Positions 1 through 10,004 are shown, numbered from the stretch's first letter. The stretch: 64,000 bases of DNA from Betaproteobacteria bacterium (GCA_009777245.1 WRMF01000001.1:112270-176269); one strand, 5' to 3'. Numbers and translations are program-made. Notes: generated from the sequence alone by a model not told the origin.

Positions 1-1253
1 GCCGCATAGTCGGCATTCAGAATCGGCATACCGTAGATCGGGCTGGATTTATCGGCTCGCGCCACAGGATTGACGACATCGTTGGCGCCAATTACCAGCG
101 CGACATCGGCCTGGCTGAAATCGGAATTTATTTCTTCCAGATCGAAAATCTTTTCATAAGGCACACCGGCCTCGGCCAGCAATACGTTCATATGCCCCGG
201 CATCCGCCCTGCAACCGGATGAATGGCAAATCGGACATCCACCCCGGCGTCTTCCAGGAGCTTGGTCATTTCCCAGACTTTATGCTGCGCGCCAGCCACA
301 GCCATGCCATAGCCGGGAATGATGATGACCTTGCCGGAGTAGCGCATCATCATTGCCGCATCAAGCGCCAGAATTTCTTTCATCGTGCCGTCAATCGCGC
401 CTCCCGCCTGCGCTTCGCCGCTGATCGGCTGGAACAGGATATTGGCGATTGGGCGGTTCATCGCCTTGGCCATCAACTGCGTAAGCAACGTGCCTGCCGC
501 ACCGACGACAATACCGGCGATTATCAGCAGAGGATTTCCAATGACATAGCCTTCAAAGCCGACCGCAAGACCAGTAAGCGCGTTGAACAGCGAAATTACC
601 ACCGGCATGTCGGCTCCGCCGATCGGCAGGGTGACGATAACGCCCAATACCAGCGCGGAGATGAAAAATGCAATCAACATCCAGGCGGGAGCCGATTGTC
701 CAAGCCATACGATGGCAATCCCCAATCCAAACGTCGCAAAAGCCAGAACAATGTTGACCGCGTTTTGCGCCGGTAGGCGGAATGCCTTGTTCATCAATCC
801 CTGCAATTTGGCGAATGCGACAATTGAGCCGGAAAATGAGATCGAGCCGATCAATGCTCCCAGCGTCGCCAGCGCGAATATCACCGCTCCTTCCATGTGT
901 CCGCGAGCGAATTCGACGGCGGCAATCCCCGCCGCCGCGCCGCCGCCCATGCCGTTATAGATGGCCACCATCTGCGGCATATCGGTCATTGCCACTCTCT
1001 TGCCGAAAATCCAGGCGACGGAGCCGCCGATGGCGATTGCAATCGCCATCAGAATGATATTGTCAAGCGGCATGAACAGCGTTGATTCGCCCGGCGTCAG
1101 AAAAGTGACCGCCGTTGCCAGAACCATGCCCACCCCGGCCCAGACAATGCCTTTACGCGCCGTGGACGGCGAACTCATCTCTTTCAGTCCGAAGATGAAG
1201 AGAACGGCGGCAACAAGGTAGCTCGCGCCAATCAGCCATCTGATTTCATCCAT
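1..1253 (-). CDS. pntB: NAD(P) transhydrogenase subunit beta (3' end cut by window edge)
   Basis: This is the membrane and NADP(H)-binding subunit of the proton-translocating transhydrogenase, which passes hydride from NADH to NADP+ using the proton gradient. About 417 residues are visible of a family length near 460; the C-terminus lies outside the window. The protein starts MDEIRWLIGASYLVAAVLF and has many hydrophobic segments in the first half. The soluble NADP-binding domain follows, with IIIPGYGMAVAGAQ and GANDVVNP, both typical of PntB domain III. Its start overlaps the end of the preceding subunit gene by 8 bp, which implies translational coupling. The reading frame has no interruption. 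Confidence 0.95.
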   Translation of the reverse strand, partial: MDEIRWLIGASYLVAAVLFIFGLKEMSSPSTARKGIVWAGVGMVLATAVTFLTPGESTLFMPLDNIILMAIAIAIGGSVAWIFGKRVAMTDMPQMVAIYNGMGGGAAAGIAAVEFARGHMEGAVIFALATLGALIGSISFSGSIVAFAKLQGLMNKAFRLPAQNAVNIVLAFATFGLGIAIVWLGQSAPAWMLIAFFISALVLGVIVTLPIGGADMPVVISLFNALTGLAVGFEGYVIGNPLLIIAGIVVGAAGTLLTQLMAKAMNRPIANILFQPISGEAQAGGAIDGTMKEILALDAAMMMRYSGKVIIIPGYGMAVAGAQHKVWEMTKLLEDAGVDVRFAIHPVAGRMPGHMNVLLAEAGVPYEKIFDLEEINSDFSQADVALVIGANDVVNPVARADKSSPIYGMPILNADYA

Positions 1254-1539
1254 GACTTTGTTCCTTGCCGTTCTTGAACATGGCCAACATGCGCTCGGTC
1301 ACCACATAGCCGCCTGCCGCATTGGCCGCGCCGAGCAAGACGGCGACAAAGCCGATGGCTTGTTCGAGCGGCGTTTCGGCATGACCCAACGCTACCATTG
1401 CGCCGACCAGGATTACCCCGTGGATGAAATTGGAACCGGACATCAAGGGAGTGTGCAGGATGACCGGCACCCGTGAAATGACTTCATAGCCGGTGAAAGC
1501 GGCTAACATGAAGATATATACTGCAATAAAACCGTCCAT
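1246..1539 (-). CDS. pntAB: NAD(P) transhydrogenase subunit alpha part 2 (membrane part)
   Basis: This 97-residue protein is the small membrane part of a split alpha subunit (PntA2). It helps form the proton channel together with PntB. The ATG at 1539 follows a good AAGGA ribosome site; a longer upstream reading adds 27 residues without family character and overlaps pntAA, so I reject it. Three hydrophobic segments are visible, and VILHTPLMSGSNFIHG is the conserved alpha-2 signature. The gene lies 31 bp after pntAA and overlaps pntB by 8 bp, giving the three-gene arrangement common in alpha- and betaproteobacteria, as opposed to the fused E. coli pntA. Confidence 0.93.
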   Translation of the reverse strand: MDGFIAVYIFMLAAFTGYEVISRVPVILHTPLMSGSNFIHGVILVGAMVALGHAETPLEQAIGFVAVLLGAANAAGGYVVTERMLAMFKNGKEQSHG

Positions 1540-1570
1540 GATTTTTTCCTTGCTATTGCCCGCCTTGGTC

Positions 1571-2704
1571 TTACAAACCGAGAGCCTGTTTGACGCCGCC
1601 ATGCCGGACTTCTCCGGCATGGGTCAGACAGGAGTCGGCAAGAGTCTCGTCTTGCCAGTCGAGCGTCAATACGCCTTCCTTGATGAAGGGCGAAATGAAA
1701 TTGAACAAATTTTTGGCCAACATCTCCGAAGCATGCACCGGCATACGGCTGGCGATGTTGGTCGGGCCTATGATGAGAACCTGATTATCAGTTAGCGCCT
1801 TCTCGCCAGCGACAGTTCCCGCGACATTGCCGCCGGTTTCGGCTGCCATATCAACGATAACCGCGCCCGGTTTCATGGCGGCAACCATCTCACTGCTGAT
1901 AATCTCCGGCGCGCGTTTGCCCGGAATCGCCGCCGTGGTAATCAGCACGTCGCATTGCGCTACGGCTCGTCCCAGTTTTTCTGCTTGCTGGCGCTTTTCG
2001 TCATCGGTCAATTCACGCGCATAGCCGCCCGCGCCTACAGCCGAGACGCTTGTATCAACAAACTTTGCGCCCAATGATTCGATTTGTTCGCGTGTCTCCG
2101 GGCGAACATCGTAAGCCTCGACTATCGCTCCCAGGCGTTTGGCCGTCGCTATGGCCTGCAATCCCGCGATACCGGCTCCGATGACCAGCGCCCGAGCCGG
2201 ACGAATAGTTCCGCCCGCATAAGTGAGCATCGGAAAAAATTTCGGACAATGATCCGCCGCAATCAGCACGCATTGATAGCCGGCAATCGCGCCCTGCGAG
2301 GAAAGAATATCCATGCCTTGCGCCCGCGTGATCCTCGGCAGAAGCTCCAGTGAGAAAGCCGTGATGTTCTTCGCCTGCAACATCCTTACCCGCTCAATAT
2401 CGGTATAAGGCTGTAACAGGCCGATCAAAACGGCCCCATCTTTCATCGCCGACAGCTCATCGGCGCTTGGCGCTTGCACTTTCAGCACAATGTCCGCCTG
2501 CTGCAAAACCTCGCGCCCGGAGGCCGCAAAATGCTCCAGCGGAAAAGCGTCGTCGGCCAGAAACGTAGTGGTTCCGATGCCTATTTCCAGCAACAATTCC
2601 GCGCCCAACGCCTGATAGCGTTTGGCAATGTCCGGCGTCATCGTGATGCGCCGCTCGCCTGCCACGGTCTCGCGTAACGCGCCGATCTTTATTTGTTCCG
2701 ACAC
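1571..2704 (-). CDS. pntAA: NAD(P) transhydrogenase subunit alpha part 1 (NAD-binding)
   Basis: This is the soluble NAD(H)-binding subunit (PntA1), related to alanine dehydrogenase. I chose the GTG at 2704, which gives MSEQIKIGALRETVAGERR, the usual family start, and a length of 377 residues. The frame remains open 36 codons further upstream, but that part has no family character. The nucleotide fold is seen in RALVIGAGIAGLQAIATAKRLGA followed by EAYDVRP, and the mobile-loop region in VIVDMAAETGGN. It is the first gene of pntAA-pntAB-pntB. The role is NADPH supply and redox balance at the inner membrane. Confidence 0.94.
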   Translation of the reverse strand: MSEQIKIGALRETVAGERRITMTPDIAKRYQALGAELLLEIGIGTTTFLADDAFPLEHFAASGREVLQQADIVLKVQAPSADELSAMKDGAVLIGLLQPYTDIERVRMLQAKNITAFSLELLPRITRAQGMDILSSQGAIAGYQCVLIAADHCPKFFPMLTYAGGTIRPARALVIGAGIAGLQAIATAKRLGAIVEAYDVRPETREQIESLGAKFVDTSVSAVGAGGYARELTDDEKRQQAEKLGRAVAQCDVLITTAAIPGKRAPEIISSEMVAAMKPGAVIVDMAAETGGNVAGTVAGEKALTDNQVLIIGPTNIASRMPVHASEMLAKNLFNFISPFIKEGVLTLDWQDETLADSCLTHAGEVRHGGVKQALGL

Positions 2705-3009
2705 ATGACCCCCGCCAAATGTTTGACAATAACATAAAACAGCGTAGCGTAACAACCGCCAACCTGTTTTTTTGAGGAGCGAAATTTTCCTTGATAATGC
2801 CGATTTGAGCAATAAGTTTTTTTACCATCCTGCCGCTGTTGTTATGGAGCTTTCCGCAAATAATGCGACTATAAGGGGGTTGGTCAAGCTGATTTAGGGG
2901 TTAAAAACTTTTAACCCCTGCGCCGCAAGCGCGAGAGTGTGGTCACTCGCGGCGTAGACAAAGGCCGGGAGAGGGTATGTAAAAAGTATCCACTTGAACC
3001 GAACACGCT
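2705..3009. other. Intergenic spacer with a dispersed-repeat remnant
   Basis: No gene is seen here. The first half should carry the pntAA promoter, but I could not fix a convincing -10/-35 pair. From about 2905 the sequence resembles the repeat at 55163-55290: both share a stretch reading CTCGCGGCG..AG.CAAAGG.CGGGAGA and end with ACTTGAAC..(A)AC.GCTC.AG, here at 2992-3013. Confidence 0.5.
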
Positions 3010-3013
3010 CTAG
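2905..3013. repeat. Short dispersed element (AGAGCGGTTTT family), partial copy
   Basis: The end CTTGAACCGAACACGCTCTAG at 2993-3013 and the adjoining GC-rich core match the right half of the element at 55163-55290. The left boundary is uncertain. The repeat overlaps the restored 3' end of the lipoprotein gene, whose corrected stop codon would be at 3010-3012. Confidence 0.5.
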
Positions 3014-3092
3014 TTGGGATGTCCTCCGATAAATATGGCGACTACTTTATCCTGATCAGAAAGCGTAAAAAAAATACCGCCATGAATAGTGC

Positions 3093-3713
3093 CTACCACG
3101 ATGCCACTTTCATCATCAACCATTTCCCCCCTTTTAACCTTTCCGCCCTATAACTTTCCGACATTCTCAAGACTTCGTAATCAATATCATCTTTGTACGC
3201 ATCGAAAATTTCCTGCCTTGTGCTCCCGATACGAATTCCCTTGTCAGTGCTGCCATCGAACACATCAGAATAGATAGTAATCCACCATACACGGCTGACA
3301 TAATTTTCATCCATTTCTCCCTTTTCATAACCTAACTTTAATCCAATTTTCACATAATCAGCTTCCCACATCTCCGATCCTGTAGCATCTGAAAACATAG
3401 CATCAGTTTTTTTCTCCGGCTCTCCCAAAATCCTGACGACATCTTTTTCCAGCATGGATAAATGGATTCCGCCCGGCCTTTCATTTGTGATGATCTCCCA
3501 TCCTCTATCGTATAACTCCTCTTCACGCTTTTCACGCAATTGGTCATCTACCACAGCGGAAGCATCTTCTTTGGAGTTCTTCTCGCCATTCATTACATCG
3601 GCAGATGCAACAGGCATCAAGTCCGTTTCTCTCGACGCGCCAGATTCTGCCGCAGCGCCATTGGCGCAGCCTACTAAAAACAGAGCTAGAATAATCAAAA
3701 TTTTACGCAGCAT
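3093..3713 (-). CDS. Lipoprotein of unknown function, probably frameshifted near its C-terminus
   Basis: The ATG at 3713 follows GGAG and gives MLRKILIILALFLVGCANG, a lipoprotein signal with lipobox LVGC, so the product is probably lipid-anchored in the envelope. The rest is acidic, with no domain I recognise; it contains a SmpA-like sense of short alternating strands (GIRIGSTRQEIFDAY), which is only an impression. The frame as read ends at 3093 after a GGGGGG run (C6 at 3126-3131). Adding one G lets the frame continue for about 40 residues (GGEMVDDESGIVVGTIHGG, then IFFTLSDQDKVVAIFIGG) to a stop at 3010. The gene is therefore either frameshifted, phase-variable or affected by a sequencing error. 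A strong terminator separates it from rplQ. Confidence 0.75.
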   Translation of the reverse strand: MLRKILIILALFLVGCANGAAAESGASRETDLMPVASADVMNGEKNSKEDASAVVDDQLREKREEELYDRGWEIITNERPGGIHLSMLEKDVVRILGEPEKKTDAMFSDATGSEMWEADYVKIGLKLGYEKGEMDENYVSRVWWITIYSDVFDGSTDKGIRIGSTRQEIFDAYKDDIDYEVLRMSESYRAERLKGGKWLMMKVASW

Positions 3714-3722
3714 TTTGGTTCT

Positions 3723-3767
3723 CCAAAAAAACCTATCCCCCTGAAAAGCAATCTTTTCAGGGGGATA
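3723..3767 (-). terminator. Intrinsic terminator of the spc-alpha ribosomal operon
   Basis: A perfect 15-bp inverted repeat (3734-3748 with 3753-3767, loop CAAT) is followed on the minus strand by GGTTTTTTT. It lies just after the rplQ stop and before the lipoprotein gene. Confidence 0.88.
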
Positions 3768-3793
3768 AAACGCGCTATCTCGTCGCTGCCTCG

Positions 3794-4201
3794 TTACAAC
3801 GCGCCCGCCTCTTCCATGCCGGTTTCTGTCGTTGCTTCCGTAACCGGACGATCCAGCAATTCGACATAAGCCATCGGCGCATTGTCGCCAACGCGAAAAC
3901 CGCATTTCAGAATGCGGAGATAACCGCCCGGACGGTTCGCGTAGCGCGGCCCCAAAACATCAAAGAGCTTGACGACCATATCACGGTCGCGCAGGCGATC
4001 AAAGGCCAGACGACGATTGGCAAGACTGGGCTTTTTGCCCAGCGTGATCAAAGGCTCCACGACCCGGCGCAATTCCTTGGCCTTGGGGAGAGTCGTCCTG
4101 ATAGCCTCGTGTTTAAGAAGCGAGACCGACATATTACGCAGCATCGCCAAACGATGGCTGCTCGTGCGATTCAGCTTTCTCAAGCCTAAACGGTGACGCA
4201 T
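3794..4201 (-). CDS. rplQ: 50S ribosomal protein L17
   Basis: This protein of the large ribosomal subunit has 135 residues; the family is about 120-130. It starts [20 protein letters not shown], the conserved L17 beginning, and contains [13 protein letters not shown] and the glycine-rich [10 protein letters not shown] that contact 23S rRNA. It is the last gene of the operon, 44 bp after rpoA, and is followed by a strong terminator. Confidence 0.97.
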   Translation of the reverse strand: MRHRLGLRKLNRTSSHRLAMLRNMSVSLLKHEAIRTTLPKAKELRRVVEPLITLGKKPSLANRRLAFDRLRDRDMVVKLFDVLGPRYANRPGGYLRILKCGFRVGDNAPMAYVELLDRPVTEATTETGMEEAGAL

Positions 4202-4245
4202 GGTTAATTCCTTTCGTTATACAAGCGTCCCTTGCGGGGTAAAAA

Positions 4246-5220
4246 CTATAGCCGCTCCAGTCCGGCAGGCGGCCAGTTATCCAGTTTCATGCCAAGGGTC
4301 AGACCTCGCTTGGCAAGCACTTCCTTGATTTCGGTAAGCGACTTCTTGCCCAGATTCGGAGTTTTCAAAAGTTCATTTTCAGTGCGCTGAATGAGATCGC
4401 CAATGTAATGGACGCTCTCCGCCTTCAAGCAATTGGCCGAACGCACCGTCAACTCAAGGTCGTCTACCGAGCACAAAAGAAGCGGATCAACCTGCGCCGG
4501 CTTGGCGGCCTCAATGATGGGCAAGGTGCCTTCCAGCTCGGCAAACACTTCCAGTTGACTGACCAGAATACGGGCAGCCGCGCGAATCGCCTCTTCTGGC
4601 TGAATTACGCCATTGGTTTCAATCTCGACTATCAGCTTGTCAAGATCGGTATGCTGCTCGACCCGCGCGGACTCGACAAAATAAGCCACCCGCCTGACCG
4701 GAGAAAACGAAGCATCCAGCGCCAATTTTCCGATATGCTTGCTGTCGCCCAAATTACGCATGTTGCCGGGAACATATCCGCGCCCTTTTTCCACGCGAAT
4801 CTCCATTGACAGTTTGCCGCCGGATTGCAGGTGGGCAATGACATGCTCCGGGTTGATGATTTCCACATCATGCGTCAATTCAATATCTTCGGCGCGGACT
4901 TCGCCCTTGCCTTCCTTTTTCAGAATCAGGGTGACATCGCTGCGATTGTGCAGCTTGAACACAACACCCTTAAGGTTCAGAAGAATATCCACCACGTCTT
5001 CCTCCACGCCGTCCAGCGCGGAATATTCATGCAATACCCCATCAATGGAAACCTGGGTCGGCGCATAACCGTCCATGGAAGAAAGCAAGGTGCGGCGCAA
5101 GGCGTTCCCAAGGGTATGCCCGAAGCCCCTTTCAAAAGGCTCCATCACAACCTTGGCTTCCGTCGGAGAGATGCTTTGCACGTCAATAATGCGCGGTTTC
5201 AAGAGAGAGGCGTTCTGCAT
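4246..5220 (-). CDS. rpoA: RNA polymerase alpha subunit
   Basis: The alpha dimer starts RNA polymerase assembly and its C-terminal domain contacts UP elements and activators. At 324 residues the length is normal (E. coli 329). The N-terminal domain shows [20 protein letters not shown], and the linker lies near residues 235-250. The C-terminal domain has [20 protein letters not shown] and [12 protein letters not shown], which keep the DNA-contacting arginine, asparagine and lysine positions. The gene sits between rpsD (31 bp) and rplQ (44 bp) as in the alpha operon, where S4 protein normally represses translation. Confidence 0.98.
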   Translation of the reverse strand: MQNASLLKPRIIDVQSISPTEAKVVMEPFERGFGHTLGNALRRTLLSSMDGYAPTQVSIDGVLHEYSALDGVEEDVVDILLNLKGVVFKLHNRSDVTLILKKEGKGEVRAEDIELTHDVEIINPEHVIAHLQSGGKLSMEIRVEKGRGYVPGNMRNLGDSKHIGKLALDASFSPVRRVAYFVESARVEQHTDLDKLIVEIETNGVIQPEEAIRAAARILVSQLEVFAELEGTLPIIEAAKPAQVDPLLLCSVDDLELTVRSANCLKAESVHYIGDLIQRTENELLKTPNLGKKSLTEIKEVLAKRGLTLGMKLDNWPPAGLERL

Positions 5221-5251
5221 GAGTTATCCTTTTCCAAAGTTCGGAAGTTCT

Positions 5252-5881
5252 TTACTTGGAATAAAGTTCGATGACCAGACCTTCGTTCAGGGTCGGGGAA
5301 AGTTCGGAACGCATCGGCATTGCCTTGAACGTGCCCTTGCCTTCCTTCAGGTCGACTGTTATCCATTCCGGGAACCCGCGCGACTCGGCGGCTTCCATCG
5401 CGGCTTTGACGCGCAGTTGCTTCCTGGCGCCCTCGGAAAGCGAAACGATGTCGCCCGGACGGACGGTATAAGAAGGAATGTTGACGCGCTTGCCATTGAC
5501 GAGCACACCATTATGACGAACCACCTGACGAGCCTCGGCGCGGGAAACGCCAAAGCCCATGCGATAGGCGACAGAATCCAGCCGCGCCTCAAGCAGTTGC
5601 AACAGGTTTTCGCCAGTCTGGCCTTTCCTGCGCTCCGCTTCCGCAAAGGTGCGGCGAAACTGGGATTCCAGGACGCCATACGTCCGGCGGATTTTCTGCT
5701 TCGCGCGCAGATGCACTCCGTAGTCGGACAGGCGCGCGCCCGATTTTTGACCATGCTGGCCGGGCGCATGCGCGCGGTGCTCCAGAGAGCATTTATCGGA
5801 AAAGCACTTTTCGCCCTTGAGGAACAGTTTTTCCCCTTCGCGGCGACATTGACGACATTTGGGATCAAGATTGCGAGCCAC
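5252..5881 (-). CDS. rpsD: 30S ribosomal protein S4
   Basis: S4 is a primary 16S rRNA-binding protein and, in enterobacteria, the translational repressor of the alpha operon. It is 209 residues long. Four cysteines near the N-terminus (CRQC ... CFSDKC) mark the zinc-binding C+ form, while E. coli S4 has the C- form. The S4 RNA-binding domain is seen in [20 protein letters not shown] and [18 protein letters not shown]. The spacing is 10 bp after rpsK. Confidence 0.97.
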   Translation of the reverse strand: MARNLDPKCRQCRREGEKLFLKGEKCFSDKCSLEHRAHAPGQHGQKSGARLSDYGVHLRAKQKIRRTYGVLESQFRRTFAEAERRKGQTGENLLQLLEARLDSVAYRMGFGVSRAEARQVVRHNGVLVNGKRVNIPSYTVRPGDIVSLSEGARKQLRVKAAMEAAESRGFPEWITVDLKEGKGTFKAMPMRSELSPTLNEGLVIELYSK

Positions 5882-5891
5882 GTTCTACTCC

Positions 5892-6281
5892 TTAAATACG
5901 ACGCTTTTTAGGCGGACGGCAACCGTTATGCGGAACCGGGGTAATGTCGGAAATTCCGGTAATTTTCATCCCCAGGGCATTCAAGGCGCGTACTGAGGAT
6001 TCCCTGCCGGGGCCGGGGCCGCTGATGCAAACTTCCAGATTCTTGACGCCGAATTCCTGCGCGGATCTGCCAGCGGCTTCCGCCGCTACCTGGGCGGCAA
6101 AGGGAGTGGACTTGCGCGATCCCTTGAAACCGGCGCCGCCGGAAGTCGCCCAGGCAAGGGTATTGCCCTGGCGATCGGTAATGGTAATGATCGTGTTGTT
6201 GAAAGAAGCGTGAATGTGGGCAATGCCCTCGACCACATTCTTTTTGACTTTCTTTCGGACTTTTTGCGAGATTTTGGCCAT
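5892..6281 (-). CDS. rpsK: 30S ribosomal protein S11
   Basis: This platform protein of the small subunit lies close to mRNA at the exit site. At 129 residues it matches the family. It has [20 protein letters not shown] and the C-terminal [17 protein letters not shown], both highly conserved. It starts 9 bp after rpsM ends and belongs to the alpha segment of the operon. Confidence 0.98.
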   Translation of the reverse strand: MAKISQKVRKKVKKNVVEGIAHIHASFNNTIITITDRQGNTLAWATSGGAGFKGSRKSTPFAAQVAAEAAGRSAQEFGVKNLEVCISGPGPGRESSVRALNALGMKITGISDITPVPHNGCRPPKKRRI

Positions 6282-6290
6282 GATTATTCC

Positions 6291-6656
6291 TTACTTCTTC
6301 TTGCCCGCGATTGCCTTGCGCGGCCCTTTACGGGTGCGCGCATTGGTGCGGGTGCGCTGGCCACGGCAAGGCAAGCCCTTGCGATGGCGCAGACCGCGAT
6401 AACAGCCAAGATCCATCAGACGCTTGACGTTCATGGTGACTTCGCGTCGCAAATCGCCTTCGACGGCAAATTTGCCGACTTCGTCGCGCAACCTGTCCAT
6501 GTCGGCGTCCGACAAATCCTTGATTTTTGCGGAACGAACCACGCCAGCCGCATCGCAGATTTTCTGCGCCCGCGAACGACCAATGCCATAAATGGCGGTC
6601 AACGCGATTTCCGCGTGCTGGTGATTCGGAATGTTTACCCCTGCGATACGGGCCAT
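6291..6656 (-). CDS. rpsM: 30S ribosomal protein S13
   Basis: This head protein of the small subunit forms bridges to the large subunit and touches P-site tRNA. The 121 residues begin [39 protein letters not shown] and the basic tail [16 protein letters not shown] are typical. It is the first gene of the alpha segment, 40 bp after rpmJ. Confidence 0.98.
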   Translation of the reverse strand: MARIAGVNIPNHQHAEIALTAIYGIGRSRAQKICDAAGVVRSAKIKDLSDADMDRLRDEVGKFAVEGDLRREVTMNVKRLMDLGCYRGLRHRKGLPCRGQRTRTNARTRKGPRKAIAGKKK

Positions 6657-6696
6657 TGCTTCACTCCAACTATGTTGAAAAAAGGGACGACAAAAA

Positions 6697-6810
6697 TCAA
6701 CCCTGACGTTGCTTGTGGCGCGGATCCTTGCACAGGATGCGTACCACGCCTTTACGGCGAATCACCTTGCAATGGCGGCAGATTCGCTTGACCGAAGGCA
6801 TTACTTTCAT
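6697..6810 (-). CDS. rpmJ: 50S ribosomal protein L36
   Basis: This 37-residue protein starts at the ATG at 6810 and reads [20 protein letters not shown] and so on. Cysteines 11, 14 and 27 with histidine 33 form the zinc ribbon, so this is the C+ form. It sits between infA and rpsM as is usual in proteobacteria. Its small size keeps it out of simple open-reading-frame listings. Confidence 0.95.
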   Translation of the reverse strand: MKVMPSVKRICRHCKVIRRKGVVRILCKDPRHKQRQG

Positions 6811-6889
6811 TCGACGACTCCTAAAATCAGGAAGATGGGGAAAGCAGCCGCGCTCCCGTCCCTTCCGGGGTTTTTGCGTAGAGAATCAT

Positions 6890-7108
6890 TCATTTCGTTC
6901 GGAACGTAATCCGCCCTCGCGTCAAATCATACGGCGTCATTTCCACCGTTACCTTGTCGCCGGGCAAAATACGGATGTAGTGCATCCGCATCTTTCCGGA
7001 AATCGTGGCATGAATTTCATGTCCGTTATCAAGCCTGACCCTGAAGGTCGCGCTGGGGAGGTTCTCCAATACCTCGCCCTGCATTTCAATGGATTCTTCT
7101 TTCGCCAT
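6890..7108 (-). CDS. infA: Translation initiation factor IF-1
   Basis: IF-1 is a 72-residue OB-fold protein that occupies the ribosomal A site during initiation. It has the typical start [20 protein letters not shown] and the core [16 protein letters not shown], then [20 protein letters not shown]. Its place between secY (7 bp) and rpmJ (79 bp) is the usual one in betaproteobacteria, which often carry a second infA elsewhere. Confidence 0.97.
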   Translation of the reverse strand: MAKEESIEMQGEVLENLPSATFRVRLDNGHEIHATISGKMRMHYIRILPGDKVTVEMTPYDLTRGRITFRTK

Positions 7109-7115
7109 CTTTAAG

Positions 7116-8456
7116 TTAACGCGCGGGCGAGCCGCCGCCCTTGAAATTGACTTTCTTCTTCAGCAGTCCCTCGTACTGCTGCGTCATTATATAGGCTTGC
7201 ACCTGCTGCATGAAATCCATGGTGACAACCACAATAATGAGTAGTGAAGTTCCGCCAAAGTAGAAAGGAACATTCCATTCCAGAATCAAAAACTCAGGCA
7301 ACAGGCAGACCAGAGTGATGTAAATCGCCCCCACCATGGTCAACCGCAGCAACACCCTGTCAATGTAGCGCGCCGTCTGTTCGCCGGGACGGATTCCGGG
7401 AATTACCCCGCCGCTTTTTTTCAGGTTGTCCGCCACCTCCCTGGAATTGAAAACCAGCGCGGTATAGAAAAAACAGAAGAAAATGATAAAGGCGGCATAA
7501 AGCAGCACATAGGGGGGCTGACCGGGCGACAAGGTAGCGGCAATGTCTTTCAGCCAAGTCATGGAGTCGCCGGAGGCAAACCAGCTTGCCGCCGTCGCCG
7601 GAAAAAGAATTATGCTGGATGCGAAAATCGGCGGAATGACCCCGGACATATTGAGCTTCAGGAAGATGGGAGAAGACTGCCCCTCATAGAGACGATTGCC
7701 CACCTGCCGCTTCATGTAATTGACCGGAATCTTGCGGATGCCGCGCTCGACAAAAATAACACAAGCCGTTACCAAAGCCACCAGCAAGCAGATCAAGATG
7801 GCTATCAGCGGGTGCATGGCTCCTTCATTAACCAGCGTCAGCGTGCCGCCAATGGCGCTGGGCAAGCCTGCCACAATCCCCGCGAAGATGATGATGGAAA
7901 TGCCGTTGCCCAAACCGCGCTCGGTAATTTGTTCACCCAGCCATACCAAGAACATGGTTCCGGTCGTGAGCGTCGTAACAGCGGTGAGCCGGAATACAAA
8001 ACCGGGGTCATAGACCAGTCCCGATTGAGACTCCATCGCAACGGCAATGCCGAGCGACTGGGCGCAAGCAAGCAACAGCGCGCCGTAACGGGTGTACTCG
8101 GTAATCTTGCGACGCCCGGCTTCGCCTTCTTTTCTCAACGCTTCCAGTTGCGGCACGGTATAGGTCATCAGTTGCATGATGATGGAAGCGGAAATGTAGG
8201 GCATGATTCCCAGCGTAAAAATGGCGAATCGGCTTAACGCGCCGCCGGAAAACATGTTCAGCATCCCCATGATGCCGCCTTGCTGCGATTGGAACAATTC
8301 CGCAAGCGCAATCGGGTTGATGCCCGGCACGGGAATATGCGCGCCGATGCGAAACACAACCATTGCGCCCAGCAGGAACAGCAAACGGCGACGCAAATCG
8401 CCGAATTTCCCGCCGGAAACCCGATTCATCAGAGTATTGCTTGCCGGATTCGCCAA
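7116..8456 (-). CDS. secY: Preprotein translocase channel subunit SecY
   Basis: SecY forms the protein-conducting channel with SecE and SecG. The 446 residues contain about ten membrane segments. Family signatures include [34 protein letters not shown] and the cytoplasmic loop [15 protein letters not shown]. The C-terminal tail is rich in lysine and arginine. It is 18 bp after rplO, and its link with the ribosomal operon is ancient and conserved. Confidence 0.98.
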   Translation of the reverse strand: MANPASNTLMNRVSGGKFGDLRRRLLFLLGAMVVFRIGAHIPVPGINPIALAELFQSQQGGIMGMLNMFSGGALSRFAIFTLGIMPYISASIIMQLMTYTVPQLEALRKEGEAGRRKITEYTRYGALLLACAQSLGIAVAMESQSGLVYDPGFVFRLTAVTTLTTGTMFLVWLGEQITERGLGNGISIIIFAGIVAGLPSAIGGTLTLVNEGAMHPLIAILICLLVALVTACVIFVERGIRKIPVNYMKRQVGNRLYEGQSSPIFLKLNMSGVIPPIFASSIILFPATAASWFASGDSMTWLKDIAATLSPGQPPYVLLYAAFIIFFCFFYTALVFNSREVADNLKKSGGVIPGIRPGEQTARYIDRVLLRLTMVGAIYITLVCLLPEFLILEWNVPFYFGGTSLLIIVVVTMDFMQQVQAYIMTQQYEGLLKKKVNFKGGGSPAR

Positions 8457-8474
8457 GATATTCTCCCCTGAAAA

Positions 8475-8906
8475 TTATTCCACGCTGCCGCCTGCGGCAA
8501 GAATTGCGGCCTTCGCGCCCTTGGTCGCGGCAACGCCCTTCAAGATTACCTTACGGGTAATTGCCCCGGAAAGAATCACCTTGGCGACAAGAATATCCTG
8601 CCCGACAAGACCCGCCTGTTTCAAGGCGAGCAGATCAATTTCCTCAATCGGCAGGACGTTAAGCGCGGACAAGCGCACTTCGGCGCGAGTGGATTTGGTC
8701 ATGGAGACAAAACCGCGCTTGGGCAGACGGCGATAAAGCGGCATTTGCCCGCCTTCAAAACCTACCTTGTGAAAACCGCCGGCGCGGGCTTTTTGCCCCT
8801 TGTGGCCGCGACCACAGGTTTTGCCAAGACCGGAGCCAACTCCGCGCCCGACCCGCTTGCCGGACTGCTTGGCGCCTTCGGCTGGCTTGATGGTATTCAA
8901 ACGCAT
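8475..8906 (-). CDS. rplO: 50S ribosomal protein L15
   Basis: L15 is a late-assembly protein of the large subunit. I chose the ATG at 8906 ([20 protein letters not shown]), which has GAGG at a proper distance, and not the ATGs 6 and 15 bases upstream. The 143 residues match the family length of 144. The glycine- and lysine-rich stretch ([16 protein letters not shown]) that threads into rRNA is present. It starts 2 bp after rpmD. Confidence 0.96.
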   Translation of the reverse strand: MRLNTIKPAEGAKQSGKRVGRGVGSGLGKTCGRGHKGQKARAGGFHKVGFEGGQMPLYRRLPKRGFVSMTKSTRAEVRLSALNVLPIEEIDLLALKQAGLVGQDILVAKVILSGAITRKVILKGVAATKGAKAAILAAGGSVE

Positions 8907-8908
8907 GG

Positions 8909-9091
8909 TCATTCCTCGCATTTCAAGAGATAGGCAACCTTCTGGATCATGCCGCGAATCGCGGGCGTATCCTCCAGGGTCACGGTGTGATTCAGGCGTC
9001 TTAGCCCCAGGCCGCGCACTGTGGCGCGATGAGATTCCTTGGTTCCGATAATGCTTTTTATCAGCGTCACCTTGAGAGATTTTTCAGCCAT
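8909..9091 (-). CDS. rpmD: 50S ribosomal protein L30
   Basis: L30 is a 60-residue large-subunit protein. The start [20 protein letters not shown] at 9091 fits the family; a start 15 bases upstream adds MKERR and is less likely. [17 protein letters not shown] is the conserved core. The gene is squeezed between rpsE (11 bp) and rplO (2 bp). Confidence 0.95.
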   Translation of the reverse strand: MAEKSLKVTLIKSIIGTKESHRATVRGLGLRRLNHTVTLEDTPAIRGMIQKVAYLLKCEE

Positions 9092-9102
9092 TCGCCGCTC
9101 CT

Positions 9103-9624
9103 TCAAGCCAGAATATCCTCCACCCGCTTACCGCGCTTGGCGGCAATCTCGGCTGGAGTATTCATACGCGCAAGACCGTCCAGGGTAGCGCGCACGATGT
9201 TGTAAGGATTGGTGGAACCGTGCGCCTTGGCTACCACATTGGTAATGCCGACCACCTCGAAAACCGCGCGCATGGCTCCGCCCGCGATGATGCCGGTTCC
9301 GTCCGGCGCGGGCTGGATCATGACCTTGGTAGCGCCATGCTTGCCGGTGACAGTGTGATGCAGGGTTCCGCTTTTCAGGCTTACCTTGAACATTCTGCGG
9401 CGGGCTTCTTCCATCGCCTTTTGCACCGCGACCGGCACTTCACGAGACTTGCCCTTGCCCATGCCGACTCTGCCGTCGCCATCGCCCACCACGGTAAGCG
9501 CCGCAAAACCAAGAATCCGTCCGCCCTTTACCACCTTGGTAACGCGGTTTACGGCAACCATTTTCTCCCGAAGACCGTCGCCTTGTTCTTCGGCTTGCTG
9601 TACTTTCTTGCTTGCTTTAGCCAT
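9103..9624 (-). CDS. rpsE: 30S ribosomal protein S5
   Basis: S5 supports decoding accuracy and mRNA unwinding. It has 173 residues. The double-stranded-RNA-binding fold is seen in [20 protein letters not shown] and [20 protein letters not shown], and the C-terminal domain in [14 protein letters not shown] and [16 protein letters not shown]. The N-terminal [17 protein letters not shown] is a polar lead typical of betaproteobacteria. The gap to rplR is 14 bp. Confidence 0.97.
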   Translation of the reverse strand: MAKASKKVQQAEEQGDGLREKMVAVNRVTKVVKGGRILGFAALTVVGDGDGRVGMGKGKSREVPVAVQKAMEEARRRMFKVSLKSGTLHHTVTGKHGATKVMIQPAPDGTGIIAGGAMRAVFEVVGITNVVAKAHGSTNPYNIVRATLDGLARMNTPAEIAAKRGKRVEDILA

Positions 9625-9638
9625 TTCTTCCTCGCGCC

Positions 9639-9995
9639 TTAGAACTTCAAACCGTTTTCACGGGCTGCCTCGGCCAGCGCCTCGACGCGACCGTGATACT
9701 GAAAGCCGGAACGGTCAAACGCCACAGCCTCGACGCCTGCCGCCCTGGCTCGCTCGGCGATCAGCTTGCCGATAACGGAAGCCGCCGCCTTGTCTCCGCC
9801 GTTAGCGACATTCTTTTTGATTTCCGCCTCTAAAGTGGAAGCGGCAGCCAGCACCCTGCCGCCACAGGCGCTGATGATCTGCGCGTAAATGTGGCTGTTC
9901 GTACGATTGACGGACAAGCGAACGGCTTTCTGTTCGGCAATCCTGGCTCTTGTTTTCGCGGCGCGGCGCAAACGCGCCTGTTTTTTGTTCTGCAT
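9639..9995 (-). CDS. rplR: 50S ribosomal protein L18
   Basis: L18 binds 5S rRNA with L5 and L25. Its 118 residues include [20 protein letters not shown] and the C-terminal [20 protein letters not shown]. The arginine- and lysine-rich N-terminus contacts rRNA. It lies between rplF (9 bp) and rpsE. Confidence 0.97.
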   Translation of the reverse strand: MQNKKQARLRRAAKTRARIAEQKAVRLSVNRTNSHIYAQIISACGGRVLAAASTLEAEIKKNVANGGDKAAASVIGKLIAERARAAGVEAVAFDRSGFQYHGRVEALAEAARENGLKF

Positions 9996-10004
9996 ATGTC
10001 CTCC

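Noticed and set aside
5075..5911. Long open frame of 278 codons on the plus strand opposite rpoA and rpsD
   Set aside because: It is the antisense shadow of two certain ribosomal-operon genes, begins inside one and ends beyond another, and has no family motif.
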